Shown piece after piece: positions 1 to 10,574 of a stretch of 53,040 nucleotides of DNA. A program made the translations under genes and the position numbers. The stretch comes from Bryobacterales bacterium (GTDB lineage Bacteria > Acidobacteriota > Terriglobia > Bryobacterales > Bryobacteraceae). The first letter of the stretch is position 1. Every line of letters starts with the position of its first letter. The notes beneath the pieces are model-generated. The model made no database searches. It worked only from the letters and a program-made list of their open reading frames with translations, and was not told the DNA's origin. The stretch is taken from NCBI GenBank assembly GCA_020851555.1, contig JADZCM010000039.1:1-53040 (forward strand). Reading direction: 5' to 3'.

Positions 1-239
1 CGGCCCCCGCCGCAGAAGACACTTTCGCCCGTTCGGAGTTCAAATCGAAAAATGCCACGATGCCCGCATCCGGTTGTGTTTCAAGGCATTACGAGCCGCT
101 GCCAGATTTTAGCCGGACAGCAGTGATCTCTCTTCTAAAGATGCACCCGCCGGCGAATGGTGGCAAGCGCCTGCATGTCACCCCGGGAGCCTGGTCTGCA
201 TCCTGCTAGAGTGACTGGCCAACCGGAGCTGAATTTCAA

Positions 240-1571
240 ATGAAGAACCTTGTGTATGCATTCCTGGCGCTCCCGCTATGGGCGCAGGATCCGCTGTCCC
301 TGAGGGATGCCGTGAACAGGGCGTTGGCCGGACATCCCTCGCTGGAAGCCGCCGCCGCGCAGGTGAGCGCCGCCGGCACACGCCGGGACCAGGCCCGGAG
401 CGCGCGGCTGCCCAAGCTCAGTTACTCGGAATCCTGGCAGCGCAGCGACAACCCGGTCTTCGTTTTCAGTTCTCTCCTTACCCAGCACCAGTTCAGCGAG
501 CAGAACTTCGCCATCGGCCCGCTGAACCGGCCCGACGCCCTGAACAACTTCCAGTCGCAGTTGGTCGTGGACCAGTCCCTCTGGGACGCGGGAATGGCCA
601 AGAAGCAGGTGCGATCGGCGGAACTGGGCCGGCAACTCAGCGGCGAGGATGAGCGGCGGGCGCGGATGGCGGTGGTTGCCAACGTGGTGAGGGTATACAA
701 CGGACTCGTGCTCGGCCAGGAGGCCCTGAACGTGGCGCGCGAAGCGGTTCGATCGGCCCAGGCGGACCTGGAGCGGGCGGAGAATCTCCGCGCCGCCGGT
801 GTATCCACGGATGCGGACGTGCTCGCCATCCGGGTCCACCTCGCGGGGGCCCGGGAACAGGAGATCCGCCGCGGCTACGACGTCCAGATCGCCCAAGCCG
901 CACTGAACGAAGCGCTGGGCTTGCCTTTGGACACTGCTCACCGGCTGACGACCGCGCTGGAGCCCCTGCCCGTGGCCGACGCGCCGCTCGCCGGCCAGGA
1001 GGAGAAAGCCCGCCAGAGCCGCCCGGAAGCCCGGCAGGTGAGGTTGGCCCTGTCGCTGGCGGAAACCCAGTCCGGGATCGCGCGCGCCAGCCGGATGCCT
1101 CAGGTTTCCTTTCGGGTGGCCTTTGAGGCGGACCGCCAGCGGTTCGTCACCCGCGGCGGGGCCAATTGGTTCGCGGGAGCGTTTCTTCGCTGGAATCTCT
1201 TCGACGGCTTCGACGGCAAGGCGCGGGTCGCCGAGGCGGGCCAGGCGGTCGCGCGGGCGCGGGCGCAGGAGAAGCAGGTGAACGCGGCCGTAAGCCTGGA
1301 CGTGCGGCGGGCTTACCTGGACCTGAAGGCCAGCCAGGAACGCATCCAGGTGGCCGAAGTCACGGTGGCCGAGGCCGAGGAGAATCTGCGGATCGTCAAG
1401 AATCGGTATGAGAATGGCCTGAGCAACGTCACGGAACTCCTGCGCAGCGAGACGGCGCTCGCCGACGCCAGGGTTCGCCGCCTAGCCGCGGTGCATGACC
1501 AGCGGCTGGCATCCGCGGCCCTGGAACTGGCGGCAGGAAGCCTCTCGGCGGATTCGAGTGTCCTCAACTAG
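240..1571 (+). CDS. TolC-family outer membrane efflux protein
   Basis: Outer-membrane channel of a tripartite efflux pump, 443 residues, the normal length for the TolC/OEP family. The N-terminus is a short Sec signal (hydrophobic FLALPLWAQ, likely cut after WAQ). Two OEP repeats follow, rich in Ala/Glu/Arg helices: the first begins LSLRDAVNRALAGHPSLEAA, the second lies after about residue 250. Start ATG has GGAG 11 nt upstream. The stop is 10 nt before the adaptor gene start, and the adaptor's GGAG site begins inside the TolC stop codon, so the three genes form one operon. In this family the trimer forms a periplasm-spanning channel that docks on the adaptor/RND pump. The substrate cannot be read from the sequence. 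Confidence 0.93.
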   Translation: MKNLVYAFLALPLWAQDPLSLRDAVNRALAGHPSLEAAAAQVSAAGTRRDQARSARLPKLSYSESWQRSDNPVFVFSSLLTQHQFSEQNFAIGPLNRPDALNNFQSQLVVDQSLWDAGMAKKQVRSAELGRQLSGEDERRARMAVVANVVRVYNGLVLGQEALNVAREAVRSAQADLERAENLRAAGVSTDADVLAIRVHLAGAREQEIRRGYDVQIAQAALNEALGLPLDTAHRLTTALEPLPVADAPLAGQEEKARQSRPEARQVRLALSLAETQSGIARASRMPQVSFRVAFEADRQRFVTRGGANWFAGAFLRWNLFDGFDGKARVAEAGQAVARARAQEKQVNAAVSLDVRRAYLDLKASQERIQVAEVTVAEAEENLRIVKNRYENGLSNVTELLRSETALADARVRRLAAVHDQRLASAALELAAGSLSADSSVLN

Positions 1572-1581
1572 GAGTACCATC

Positions 1582-2727
1582 ATGAAACTCAGTGTTCTTC
1601 CTCTGGTTCTTGTCCTGGGCGTGCTGGCGGGATGCGGCCGGGAGCCGCGCCGCCAGGAGGCTGCCCCCGCGGCGGCCGCGGTCCCGGTCAAGGTTGTGAA
1701 AGTGGAATCCGTGGAATGGCCCGTCCTGTATGAGGCCACGGGTACGGTCCGCGCCCGAACGGCGGCCGTCGTGTCAAGCAAACTGATGGGTTACGTCCGC
1801 CAGGTGAACTTCCAGACCGGCGATCGCGTGCGCGCGGGCCAGTTGATGGTGGAGATCGATTCGCGCGACATCGACACACGGGTACGCCAGGCGGAAGCCT
1901 CGCACCGCGAAGCTCAGGAAGCGCTGGAGGAAGTGGAGGGCGCGATCGCCACCGCCAAGGCGAATCTCGAGCTTGCCCAGACCACCTTCCGCCGCATGGA
2001 GGATCTCTATCAGAAGAAGTCCATCTCGAGCCAGGAATATGACGAGGCCACGGCCCGGCTGCGCGTGGCCGCGGCAGGGTATGAGATGGCCACGGCCCGG
2101 CGCAAGCAGGTGTCCGCCAGAATCGCCCAGGCGGCGGAGGCCATCAAGGGCGCCTCGATCATGCGGGAGTACACGCGGATCAGCGCTCCGTTTGACGGGG
2201 TGATCACCGAGAAGCGCGTGGAACCGGGCAATCTCGCCGCGCCGGGCGCGCCGCTGGCCATCCTCGAGCGGGAAGGGGGCTACAGGCTGGAAGCCGCGGT
2301 CGAAGAATCGAGGCTGCGCGAAATCCGGCCGGGCCAGGCGGTCTTGGTGACCATCGAGGCATTGGGACGGGCCGTGGATGCGCGCGTCTCCGAGATCGTT
2401 CCTGAGGTGGACGCAGCTTCAAGAACCAACATCGTCAAGATCGATCTGGCGGTTCCCCAATTGCGCTCGGGCATGTTCGGCCGCGCCTCGTTTGCGCTGG
2501 GCAAGCGGAAGGTCCTGGCGGTGCCGGTGGGGGCGGTGCGCGAACAGGGGCAGTTGCGCTCGGTCTTCGTGGCCGGCGGCGGCCAGGCGCGTTCCCGCCT
2601 GGTGACGGTAGGGGAAACGGCGCAGGGCCGTTGGGAGGTGCTGAGCGGGCTGAGCGAGGGGGAGGCGGTCATCTTCCCGGCGCCGCCGGGCTTGCCGGAT
2701 GGCGCGCGCGTGGAGGAGCGCCCGTGA
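1582..2727 (+). CDS. RND efflux periplasmic adaptor (membrane fusion lipoprotein)
   Basis: HlyD/AcrA-type adaptor linking the inner-membrane RND pump to the outer-membrane channel, 381 residues. It starts with a lipoprotein signal ending in lipobox LAGC (Cys about residue 16), so it is probably anchored in the inner membrane. Then come a lipoyl/barrel-sandwich half ([19 protein letters not shown]), a coiled-coil hairpin (about residues 85-165), the second lipoyl half ([12 protein letters not shown]) and a beta-barrel/MP domain. The open frame extends upstream to 1495, but ATG 1582 is chosen because it has GGAG at 1571-1574 and yields the lipoprotein signal. The TGA stop overlaps the GTG start of the pump gene. 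Confidence 0.92.
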   Translation: MKLSVLPLVLVLGVLAGCGREPRRQEAAPAAAAVPVKVVKVESVEWPVLYEATGTVRARTAAVVSSKLMGYVRQVNFQTGDRVRAGQLMVEIDSRDIDTRVRQAEASHREAQEALEEVEGAIATAKANLELAQTTFRRMEDLYQKKSISSQEYDEATARLRVAAAGYEMATARRKQVSARIAQAAEAIKGASIMREYTRISAPFDGVITEKRVEPGNLAAPGAPLAILEREGGYRLEAAVEESRLREIRPGQAVLVTIEALGRAVDARVSEIVPEVDAASRTNIVKIDLAVPQLRSGMFGRASFALGKRKVLAVPVGAVREQGQLRSVFVAGGGQARSRLVTVGETAQGRWEVLSGLSEGEAVIFPAPPGLPDGARVEERP

Positions 2728-5700
2728 GCGGAAAACCATCTTACGGCCTGGCAGGAAGGATAGCCGCGGCCTGGATCCAGTCCAAACTGACGCCCCTGGT
2801 GATCATGGCCTCGCTGGCGCTGGGGGCCTTCGCGGTCTGGATGCTGCCGCGCGAGGAGGAACCGCAGATCATCGTGCCGATGATCGACGTGTTCGTTCAA
2901 ATGCCCGGCGCCTCGGCGCGTGAGGTGGAAGAGCGCGTCACCAAGCCCATGGAGAAGCTCCTGTGGGAGATCCCCGGCGTCGAGTATGTGTACTCGACCA
3001 CAAGTCCGGGCATGGCGATGGCCGTGGTCCGCTTCTACGTCGGCCAGAACGAGGAGCAGAGCATCGTCCGGCTGAACCAGAAGATGCAGGCCAACTTCGA
3101 CCTGATTCCTCCGGGCGCCTCGCAGCCGCTGGTGAAGCCGCGTTCCATCGACGACGTTCCGATACTGGCCATGACGTTCTGGAGCCGCGGCTACAGCGAC
3201 TTCGAACTGCGGCGCATCGTGGCGCAGGTGCACGATGCGGTGAAACAGGTGCCGGACGTTTCGGCGGCGGCCATCATCGGCGGCCAGCGCCGCGAACTCC
3301 GGGTGGTTCTGGATCCAGGCAGACTGGCGGCCTACGCCCTGAGCCCGCTCCAGGTGTACGGCGCACTGGGCGCTTCCAACCGCAAGCTGGCGTCGGGCAG
3401 TTTCGCGAGCGGCAACCGGGAACTGCTGCTGGAGACCGGAGAGTTCCTGCGCTCCGCCGAGGATGTGCGCAACGTGGTGGCCGGCGTGGCCAACGGCAAA
3501 CCGGTCTTCGTGCGGGATATCGCCGAGGTCAGGGACGGCGGAGAGGAACCCTCCCAGTACGTTCAACACGCCGCCGGAAAGTCCTTCTATCCGGCGGTCA
3601 CCCTCTCGGTCGCCAAGCGCAAGGGGACCAACGCCATCGACATCTCCCACGCCGTGCTGCGCCGCGTGGAGTCGCTGAGGGGCACGGTCATCCCGTCCGG
3701 CGTGGAGATGACGGTAAGCCGGGACTACGGCGAGACGGCGGCGGAGAAGTCCAACGAGTTGCTCTTCCACATGGCCATCGCCATCGTGTCGGTGAGCATT
3801 CTCATCTGGATCACGCTGGGGTTCCGCGAATCGTTGATCGTCTTCATCGCCATCCCCGTGACGCTGGCGCTCACTCTGACCGTCTTCTATCTCCACGGAT
3901 ACACGCTGAACCGGATTACCCTGTTCGCCCTGATCTTTTCGATAGGAATCCTGGTGGACGACGCCATCGTGGTCGTCGAGAACATTGTTCGCCACGCGCG
4001 GCTTCCCATCAACACCGGGCGCCCCCTGATGCAGGTGGCCATCGAAGCGGTTGACGAAGTCGGCAACCCGACCATCCTGGCGACACTGGCCGTGATCGCC
4101 GCCATTCTCCCCATGGCGTTCGTCGGGGGGTTGATGGGGCCGTACATGCGCCCGATTCCCATCGGAGCCTCGGCGGCCATGGTCTTCTCCTTGATCGTGG
4201 CCTTCCTGGTGACGCCCTGGGCCGCCGTGAGGGTTCTGAAAATCGGCAAGGGGCACGGCCACGGGGAGAGCGAGGATTTCCTCACGCGCCTGTACCGGCG
4301 AATGATGGCGCCGCTGCTGGCGCGGCCTCCGTTGCGCTGGGGCTTCCTGGCGATGGTCGCGGTGCTGCTCTTGGGAGCGTGCTCGCTCGTGTACGTCAAG
4401 TTCGTCGAAGTGAAGATGCTGCCCTTCGACAACAAGAGCGAGTTCCAGGTCATCGTGGACATGCCCGAGGGGACCACGCTGGAGGAGACCGCCCGAGTGT
4501 CGCGGGCCCTTGCCGACACGATCCTGGTCCAGCCCGAAGTCACGCACCTGCAAACCTACGTCGGGACCGCCGCGCCGTTCAACTTCAACGGCCTGGTGCG
4601 CCACTACTACCAGAGGGCCGGCTCCAACGTGGCCGACATACAGGTCAACCTGGTGGGCAAGTCGGACCGCGGCGACCAGAGCCACGCCATCGCCAAGCGG
4701 GTACGCGAATCGCTCCGGCCGGTGGCCGCGCGTTACGGCGCGAACATCAAAGTTGCCGAGGTGCCGCCCGGGCCGCCCGTGCTCCAGACGCTGGTAGCGG
4801 AGATCTACGGCCCCACTCAGGAGGGCCAGATCCAGGTGGCGCGGCAGGTCCGCGAGATTTTTGAGAACACAGGCGGCATCGTGGACGTGGATTGGTACGT
4901 GGAGGACGACCAGCCCAAGTACAGGCTGATCGTCGACAAGGAGAAGGCGGCGCTGCACGGCGTCGCGGAGGAGGACGTCGCGCGCACCATGCGCATCGCG
5001 TCGGCGGGGGAGTCCGCCGGGCTTCTGCACGTCGATTCGGAGAAGGAGGACGTGCCCATCCGCGTGCGGTTGAGCCGGGCCGACCGCTCGGACCTGGAGC
5101 GGATTCAGAATCTGAAAGTCCAGGGCCGCGTGGGCGCTCCCGTGGCGCTGCGGGAGCTGGTGCGCGTGGAGCAGGACGTGGCCGGGAAGAGCATCTACCA
5201 CAAGAACCTGATGCCCGTGACCTACGTGACCGCGGACGTGGCAGGCGTGATGGAGAGTCCGGTCTACGCGGTGCTGGCCACGGGGCCCAAGATCGGCGCC
5301 ATCCGGCTGCCCGAGGGCTATTCCATCGAGCAGCACACGGCCCGCCAGCCTTCCGATGACGCGCGGTACGCCATGAAGTGGGACGGCGAATGGCACATAA
5401 CCTACGAGGTCTTCCGGGACCTGGGCCTGGCTTTCGCGGCGGTGCTGGTGCTGATCTATGTGCTGCTGGTCGGCTGGTTCCAGTCCATGATCACGCCGCT
5501 GGTGATCATGGTGGCCATCCCGTTCTCGCTGGTCGGGATCCTGCCCGCGCACGGGCTTCTCAACGCCTTCTTCACCGCCACCTCGATGATCGGCTTCATC
5601 GCCGGCGCGGGCATCGTGGTGCGCAACTCCATCATCCTGGTGGACTTCATCGAGCTGCGCCTGCGCCAGGGGATGCCTCTCGACCAGGCCGTCATCGACG

Positions 5701-5912
5701 CCGGAGCGGTTCGCTTCCGGCCCATGCTGCTGACCGCCGCCGCCGTGGTGGTGGGAGCCGCGGTGATCTTGTTCGACCCCATTTTCCAGGGCTTGGCGAT
5801 TGCCCTGATGGCCGGCGAGATCGCCTCGCTTCTGCTGAGCCGTATGACGGTTCCCATCGTGTACTACATCGTGAACCGGAAAAAACCGGGGAGCGAGCCG
5901 GCAGCAGCCTGA
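2724..5912 (+). CDS. Efflux RND transporter permease subunit (AcrB/HAE type)
   Basis: Proton-driven inner-membrane pump of the resistance-nodulation-division superfamily, 1062 residues (family about 1030-1060). Architecture: one N-terminal TM, a large periplasmic porter domain, six TMs, a second periplasmic domain, and the last TMs. The proton-relay pair in TM4 is present as the adjacent Asp412-Asp413 in [13 protein letters not shown], which fits the hydrophobe/amphiphile class rather than the heavy-metal class. The start is GTG at 2724, overlapping the adaptor stop (GTGA), with GGAGGAG at 2712-2718; the open frame extends back to 2631, but that part lies inside the adaptor gene. It is translationally coupled to the adaptor. 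Substrate unknown. Confidence 0.93.
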   Translation: MSGKPSYGLAGRIAAAWIQSKLTPLVIMASLALGAFAVWMLPREEEPQIIVPMIDVFVQMPGASAREVEERVTKPMEKLLWEIPGVEYVYSTTSPGMAMAVVRFYVGQNEEQSIVRLNQKMQANFDLIPPGASQPLVKPRSIDDVPILAMTFWSRGYSDFELRRIVAQVHDAVKQVPDVSAAAIIGGQRRELRVVLDPGRLAAYALSPLQVYGALGASNRKLASGSFASGNRELLLETGEFLRSAEDVRNVVAGVANGKPVFVRDIAEVRDGGEEPSQYVQHAAGKSFYPAVTLSVAKRKGTNAIDISHAVLRRVESLRGTVIPSGVEMTVSRDYGETAAEKSNELLFHMAIAIVSVSILIWITLGFRESLIVFIAIPVTLALTLTVFYLHGYTLNRITLFALIFSIGILVDDAIVVVENIVRHARLPINTGRPLMQVAIEAVDEVGNPTILATLAVIAAILPMAFVGGLMGPYMRPIPIGASAAMVFSLIVAFLVTPWAAVRVLKIGKGHGHGESEDFLTRLYRRMMAPLLARPPLRWGFLAMVAVLLLGACSLVYVKFVEVKMLPFDNKSEFQVIVDMPEGTTLEETARVSRALADTILVQPEVTHLQTYVGTAAPFNFNGLVRHYYQRAGSNVADIQVNLVGKSDRGDQSHAIAKRVRESLRPVAARYGANIKVAEVPPGPPVLQTLVAEIYGPTQEGQIQVARQVREIFENTGGIVDVDWYVEDDQPKYRLIVDKEKAALHGVAEEDVARTMRIASAGESAGLLHVDSEKEDVPIRVRLSRADRSDLERIQNLKVQGRVGAPVALRELVRVEQDVAGKSIYHKNLMPVTYVTADVAGVMESPVYAVLATGPKIGAIRLPEGYSIEQHTARQPSDDARYAMKWDGEWHITYEVFRDLGLAFAAVLVLIYVLLVGWFQSMITPLVIMVAIPFSLVGILPAHGLLNAFFTATSMIGFIAGAGIVVRNSIILVDFIELRLRQGMPLDQAVIDAGAVRFRPMLLTAAAVVVGAAVILFDPIFQGLAIALMAGEIASLLLSRMTVPIVYYIVNRKKPGSEPAAA

Positions 5913-6061
5913 CGCGCCGGCTGTCGCAGGCACGGAACAGGATCGCGGGTCCGGGCACGTTCGGCAGGTGAGGAGCCCGTCCCGGCAACTGGATCAAATC
6001 TGGAGATACGGCGTCACTATGGCGCCGTCCCTGCATCTCAAGAACAGAGGAGCAAGAGAGC

Positions 6062-6250
6062 ATGACGGTTGACCGCTATCTGCGCATGATCGCCGGGTTC
6101 TTTGTGGTGCTGACGCTGGCGCTGGGGCACTGGGTGAATCCCGCCTGGTATTACTTCACGGTTTTCGTGGGATTGAATCTCTTCCAGTCGGCCTTCACCA
6201 ACTGGTGCCCGATGATGAGCATCCTGCGCAAATTGGGCGTGCGGACATAA
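6062..6250 (+). CDS. Small DUF2892 (YgaP-type transmembrane domain) protein
   Basis: A 62-residue inner-membrane protein with two predicted TM helices (about residues 8-24 and 28-45). Near the C-terminus is the NWCPMM segment, resembling the Cys-Pro motif of DUF2892 proteins and of the membrane tail of the rhodanese YgaP. Start ATG has GAGGAG at 6047-6052. It lies 149 nt downstream of the RND pump on the same strand; the gap contains a small inverted repeat (6008-6013 with 6023-6028) but no convincing terminator, so co-transcription is possible. Function of stand-alone DUF2892 proteins is not established. The next gene converges on it after 26 nt. Confidence 0.8.
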   Translation: MTVDRYLRMIAGFFVVLTLALGHWVNPAWYYFTVFVGLNLFQSAFTNWCPMMSILRKLGVRT

Positions 6251-6276
6251 GCGCCGGACACGCACGGCGCGGGGCG

Positions 6277-7197
6277 TCAGGCCACGCCGGCTTTCCGCAT
6301 TACGGCGAGGGTCGTGTCCAGCCCTAGCTTGGCGCCCTCTTCCGGAGCCATGTCCTTGGGAACCCGCCCCAGGACCTCCGGGCTGACCCCGTCCTCATAG
6401 CCGATCTTCTGGAGCGCCTGGAAGAACCCGGTGAAATCGATGATCCCTTCGCCGGGCATGAGACGCTGGTTGTCCCGGACTTCCTCCGGCGGCATCTTGG
6501 CGGCGTCCGAGACATGCACCGTGACGATGCGCGACTTGCCCGCCGACAGGATGTCCTGAACCGTGGCTCCCGCATGGTGCCAGTGCCAGGAATCCAGCAG
6601 CAATCCGATGTTCGGACCGCACTCCTTGGCGAACTCCAGCATTTCGTCCATGCGATAGATGAACTGGTAAGAGGCCTTGGCCCGGAGCGGAAGCGGTCCC
6701 AGGAATTCCAGGCCCAGCCTCACGCCGGACTTCGCCAGGACCTCGGAGATCTGTCTCAGCCGGTCCCCGAGCATCTTCCGCTGCTCTTCTTTGGGGATCT
6801 GGCTCCCGGGTGAGACCACCAGAGTCATGCGCGGGCATCCCACGGCGGCGGCAAACTGCGCCGCTTCGGCCAGGCCCTGCATGCTTTCCTGGAATGCGGC
6901 TGCGTCACCGCGGGTGGCGGCCACCGGCAGGCCGCACACCGCCGGCTTGATCCTGAGCCCGGCCAGCAGGGCCCGCGTCGGTTCCAGGCCTTCCATCATG
7001 GCGGCGTTCAGGTTGAAGTCCACACCGCCGTAACCAAGCTTCGCCGCCAGCCGCGCGAAATCGGGCCAGCCCAGCTTTCCGCTGCCCAACAGCGAACTGT
7101 TGAGCGATACGTACATGCGCGCCGCAGCGCCGCGGGCGGACCGCGAAAGCCCCGCCGCGGCCGCGGAACTTACTAGCAACTCACGCCTGGTAAGCAT
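6277..7197 (-). CDS. Sugar phosphate isomerase/epimerase-like TIM barrel protein, exported
   Basis: Xylose-isomerase-like TIM barrel (AP endonuclease 2 family), 306 residues. The family isomerises or epimerises sugars with a divalent metal. Visible metal-site candidates are the Glu of GLEFLGP and the Asp/His of LLLDSWHWHH, followed by VHVSDA. The N-terminus (TRRELLVSS then an Ala-rich stretch) looks like a Tat leader, as is common for such proteins in Solibacter-type acidobacteria. A GTG start at 7209 is possible, but ATG 7197 has GAGGAG about 5 nt upstream, so it is preferred. It is the last gene of the minus-strand catabolic cluster, 62 nt after the HEAT protein. The exact substrate is unknown. 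Confidence 0.85.
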   Translation of the reverse strand: MLTRRELLVSSAAAAGLSRSARGAAARMYVSLNSSLLGSGKLGWPDFARLAAKLGYGGVDFNLNAAMMEGLEPTRALLAGLRIKPAVCGLPVAATRGDAAAFQESMQGLAEAAQFAAAVGCPRMTLVVSPGSQIPKEEQRKMLGDRLRQISEVLAKSGVRLGLEFLGPLPLRAKASYQFIYRMDEMLEFAKECGPNIGLLLDSWHWHHAGATVQDILSAGKSRIVTVHVSDAAKMPPEEVRDNQRLMPGEGIIDFTGFFQALQKIGYEDGVSPEVLGRVPKDMAPEEGAKLGLDTTLAVMRKAGVA

Positions 7198-7259
7198 GTT
7201 TCTCCTCACCGCAACCGGGGCCGCGCCCGCGCCCTGCGACAGTCATGCCGGATACATGT

Positions 7260-8159
7260 CTACGCCTTGGTCTGAGCCATGCTCTTCCAGGCGTTCTGGG
7301 CGGTGATGCGCACCTTCGGGTCGTCACTCTTCAGTTTCGGAAGAATCAGCGCGGCCGCTTCGGCCGTGCCGGCCTTCGCCAGTCCGATAACCGCGGCGCA
7401 CTGCCAGTGCTCTTCGGGGCTGGAGAGGACGCTCTTGTAAACCGCGATCGCCTCGGCGGCGTTGCCCTCCCTGGCTTGCGCGTCCGCGTAGCGCAGCAGG
7501 CTGTCCTGCTGGTCGATCCGCTGCCACTCGGTCATGCCCTTGGTGTCGGGGTACTTGGGAGCGGCCGCGGGCTTGACCCCGATGCGCCCGAAGGCCTTCA
7601 CGGCGGCCACGGCGATGTCCCGGTTCGGCGACCGCATCGCCTCCACGCACAGGCTTACTCCCTCTTTGGCCCGCCGGTGCCCAAGCGCCGCCAGGATGCG
7701 CGGCTTGAACTCGTCCTTGACATTCTTGTAAGCCGCCAGGAGCGACTTGATGGGCGCGTTCCCCGGCATCCTTTCCAGGCAGAACGTGACCTCCTCGGCG
7801 AGTTCCGGGGTCTGTATCCACGCGGCGACAGCGGGAGCCGCGTCCTCGGGCGCGATGTTCGACAGCATCCGTATGGCATGCACCCTCACCGGGTTCGGCG
7901 AACCCGGACCCGCCAATTCCAGAAGACCCTTCACCACGGCCGCGCGATTGGGCGACGCGGGATCCTTGCCCACCGAGTGGGTCATGGTGGTAAGGGCTTC
8001 CCGGGCGGCCTTGGCTTTCCCCGGATCGCCGGCGCCGGCCTGCTTGCCAAGCTGCGGGATCACGGCGGGCGAAACCTCGCCCGCGCGCCGCCACGCCGCG
8101 AAACGCACATCGGCGTTGTCACTCTGTATATCGGTCAGGAACTGTTGATCGTCCGCCAT
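7260..8159 (-). CDS. HEAT-repeat protein
   Basis: A 299-residue alpha-helical protein made of about seven HEAT-like repeats (for example the segments around NPVRVHAIRMLSN and NRDIAVAAVKAFGRIG). No signal peptide and no catalytic motif is seen. HEAT repeats usually serve protein-protein contacts or as lyase scaffolds, so its role is inferred only as an accessory to the neighbouring sugar enzymes. ATG 8159 (MADDQQ) is chosen over the GTG at 8183, because AAGGAG lies just upstream and the GTG would fall inside the preceding gene. It starts 11 nt after the stop of the Gfo/Idh gene, which indicates an operon. Confidence 0.8.
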   Translation of the reverse strand: MADDQQFLTDIQSDNADVRFAAWRRAGEVSPAVIPQLGKQAGAGDPGKAKAAREALTTMTHSVGKDPASPNRAAVVKGLLELAGPGSPNPVRVHAIRMLSNIAPEDAAPAVAAWIQTPELAEEVTFCLERMPGNAPIKSLLAAYKNVKDEFKPRILAALGHRRAKEGVSLCVEAMRSPNRDIAVAAVKAFGRIGVKPAAAPKYPDTKGMTEWQRIDQQDSLLRYADAQAREGNAAEAIAVYKSVLSSPEEHWQCAAVIGLAKAGTAEAAALILPKLKSDDPKVRITAQNAWKSMAQTKA

Positions 8160-8170
8160 GTTTCCACTCC

Positions 8171-9517
8171 TTACAGGTGCCACGGGCCCCGGCCCGGCCG
8201 GCTCAAGAGGCGGTTCGCCTCTTCGTCATTGATGAAACGCTCGTTTACCGGGTCCCACTCCAGCTTGCGCTGCAATTGGAATCCGACGTTCCCGAGGATA
8301 CACAGCGAGGCCACCCGGTGCCCGGCCTCCATGTGCATGATGGGCTTCTCGCGGGTGCGTATGCAGTCCTCCCAGTTCTCGTTGTGGCCCGGGCTGCGAA
8401 ACACCTTGCCGCAGTCGCACTGTTTGGAGAATTCGACGGCCTCCTGGTTGGTCGCGGTGGAATTGCCGTCTCCGTAAGTGATCGAGATGTGTCCGTTGTC
8501 ACCCCAGTAGGTCGCGCCATAGGTGGCCTTCGGAAACTCCGGGGGGATCTCGCCCGGCTGCGCCCAGACCATGCTGAAGTCCGGGTTCTTGAACTCGTAG
8601 GCGACCTCCATGGTGACGCCCGAGTCGTACATGCCGTCGTGGGGAGGCTCGCCCTTGGCGTCGATGCTTACCGGGCCGGTGGTATCGACGTCCATGATCC
8701 AACTGGCGATGCTCATGATGTGAGCGCCGCGGTCCCGGATCTGCCCGCCGCCGAAGTCGATCAGCCAGCGGAACGAGCCGTGGGTGTGCCGCGCGTTATA
8801 CGGTATCCAGGGCGCCGGCCCCACCCACGTATCGTAGTCCAGCTCTTCCGGCGGGGCGGAATCGGGGGTCTTCCAGTCCCCGATCGGGCTGGCGTAGTGC
8901 CAGCAGGTGATCTTGCGCACGGCGCCGATCTGGCCGGCCTTGATGTAGTTGGCGGCCTGCCAGGCGGCCACTTGGGAGCGTCCCTGCGCGCCCACCTGCA
9001 CCACGCGTCCGTAGCGGTCCGCCGCGGTGACCATGGCGCGGCACTCCTCGATGGTGTTGCCGGCCGGCTTCTCGACGTACACGTCCTTGCCGGCCTGGCA
9101 CGCCATGATGGTCTGGAGGGCGTGCCAGTGGTCGGGCGAGGCGATGATGACCGCATCCACGTCCTTGTCCTCGAGCAACCGGCGGAAGTCGCGGTACGTT
9201 CGCGGCTTCCCCCCCACCTTCGTGGCGGCCGTGTCGAGGCGCTTGGCGTCCACGTCGCACAGCGCCATCGACCGGGCGGGCCGCATGATCCGCACGCCGC
9301 CTCCGCCCTGGCCGAGGGGAGCTTTCACCATCCTCCCAACGTCGGCATCCGGCCGCAGGTGGTTGGCCCCGCGGCCGCCGATGCCGATGTGCCCGAGGTT
9401 GAGAATATCGCTGGGGGCCGGCTGGCCTTGCAGGCCCAGCGCGCGGGCGGGCACGATGTCGAACATCAACGCCGCGCCGGTTCCGGCTGTCGCCTTGATC
9501 AGTTCTCTTCGCTTCAC
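8171..9517 (-). CDS. Gfo/Idh/MocA family oxidoreductase with Tat-type leader
   Basis: NAD(P)-dependent sugar or inositol dehydrogenase family, 448 residues. The leader KRRELIKATAG is Tat-like, suggesting periplasmic export as a folded, cofactor-loaded protein. The Rossmann fold follows with a glycine-rich loop (GHIGIGGRG), then SPDHWH, the conserved EKP motif (VYVEKPAGN) carrying the family's catalytic Lys, and the C-terminal GFO_IDH_MocA domain with FGGGQIRDRGAH. An insert of about 20 residues with a Gly-rich run follows the first strand. The start is GTG with GGAGGA (9524-9529) 6 nt upstream. It lies 13 nt after the TIM-barrel gene in the same operon, so it probably oxidises a sugar in the same pathway. 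Confidence 0.9.
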   Translation of the reverse strand: MKRRELIKATAGTGAALMFDIVPARALGLQGQPAPSDILNLGHIGIGGRGANHLRPDADVGRMVKAPLGQGGGGVRIMRPARSMALCDVDAKRLDTAATKVGGKPRTYRDFRRLLEDKDVDAVIIASPDHWHALQTIMACQAGKDVYVEKPAGNTIEECRAMVTAADRYGRVVQVGAQGRSQVAAWQAANYIKAGQIGAVRKITCWHYASPIGDWKTPDSAPPEELDYDTWVGPAPWIPYNARHTHGSFRWLIDFGGGQIRDRGAHIMSIASWIMDVDTTGPVSIDAKGEPPHDGMYDSGVTMEVAYEFKNPDFSMVWAQPGEIPPEFPKATYGATYWGDNGHISITYGDGNSTATNQEAVEFSKQCDCGKVFRSPGHNENWEDCIRTREKPIMHMEAGHRVASLCILGNVGFQLQRKLEWDPVNERFINDEEANRLLSRPGRGPWHL

Positions 9518-9530
9518 GGTTGGTCCTCCA

Positions 9531-10562
9531 TCAGATCCGTTTCAGCAGCTCCCGAGTGTACCTGACGCACACTTCCAGGTCGTCGCACTGTTGCTCGCCG
9601 CGGGTCTTGCCCGCCGGCAGCGGAACCGCTGGAACGGGCTTGCCCTTCTCAGCCAGGGCCAGGAAGCGGCTCAGTTCAGAGGCCGGCATCTTGGGGAAAT
9701 CCTGGAAGGTCGCGGGATCAAAGACACGGATGATTCGCGGCTGACCCGAGACGAGGTTCTCAAACACAACGGGCAGGCCGGGCCGCATCTGAAGCAGCTT
9801 CTTCACCCAGTTGTCGATGTCCACGTTTCCTTCACCCATGTTAACCCAGCGGACGGCGACGCCCTCCGGCACCCGCCACACGGCGGTGTCCCGCAGATGC
9901 CAGACCTCGGTATAGGGACCGAGCAGCTCCAGCGTGAAATGCGGATCTTCCATCATCCACAGGGAGTTGCCGGGGTCGAGGGTGACCCCCAGCACGTCTC
10001 TGCCGCCGGCTTCCACCAGCGCCTTGAGCTCCCGGGCCTGGAAGTCTCCGCCGTGATTTTCGATCGCCAGCTTAAAGCCCGAGTCCAGTATTCGCGACCG
10101 CATTGAGCGCACCAGTTTTAGGGTGTTCTCCGCGTGCATCTCGATCTGCGGCCGTTCCTTAAACCCGCCGACCACAACGCGCAGGCCCTTGACGCGCAGG
10201 GCGCGCGCGACTTCCAGCGTCTGGGTAAGCTGCTCTTCCGGTGTGCCGAACTTGGGATTGAACGAGCTGGAGCTGGGGCAGATGCACCCGTCGGACAGGA
10301 TGAGGCTCAACCCGAGTTTGTCGGCGTGTTCGCGGATCGCTTTCAACGCCGCTGGGTCGGCCTGCATCTCGCGCGGCACGTTGACCATGGCGACCTGGAG
10401 GCCGATCTTGGCCAGGTAATCCATGAACTGGATGGGCGTCCACTTGTTCTGGCTGACGCTGCCCGCCTCCACGCCCATTTCCACTATCGAACCCTGCTGA
10501 GAAAAGGCCGGGGCGATGGACGCCCCGGCCGCTGCCAGAAAACTTCTTCTGTCAATCTTCAT
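9531..10562 (-). CDS. Sugar phosphate isomerase/epimerase-like TIM barrel protein
   Basis: Second xylose-isomerase-like TIM barrel of the cluster, 343 residues, somewhat longer than the first. The N-terminus DRRSFLAAAGASIAPAFS is a Tat/Sec-like leader. Conserved acidic residues of the metal site are seen in LAIENHGGDF (Glu) and VTLDPGNS (Asp). Start ATG 10562 has AGAGGA about 8 nt upstream. It lies between the receptor remnant and the Gfo/Idh gene with 12-13 nt gaps. The family includes hydroxypyruvate isomerase, inosose isomerase and tagatose epimerase; which of these applies cannot be decided from the sequence. Confidence 0.87.
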   Translation of the reverse strand: MKIDRRSFLAAAGASIAPAFSQQGSIVEMGVEAGSVSQNKWTPIQFMDYLAKIGLQVAMVNVPREMQADPAALKAIREHADKLGLSLILSDGCICPSSSSFNPKFGTPEEQLTQTLEVARALRVKGLRVVVGGFKERPQIEMHAENTLKLVRSMRSRILDSGFKLAIENHGGDFQARELKALVEAGGRDVLGVTLDPGNSLWMMEDPHFTLELLGPYTEVWHLRDTAVWRVPEGVAVRWVNMGEGNVDIDNWVKKLLQMRPGLPVVFENLVSGQPRIIRVFDPATFQDFPKMPASELSRFLALAEKGKPVPAVPLPAGKTRGEQQCDDLEVCVRYTRELLKRI

Positions 10563-10574
10563 GTGGAAATTCCT

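Noticed and set aside
2280..5933. A 1217-codon open frame on the minus strand opposite the RND pump
   Set aside because: His/Asp/Gly/Gln-rich composition and no domain: an antisense shadow of a GC-rich gene with strong third-position bias.
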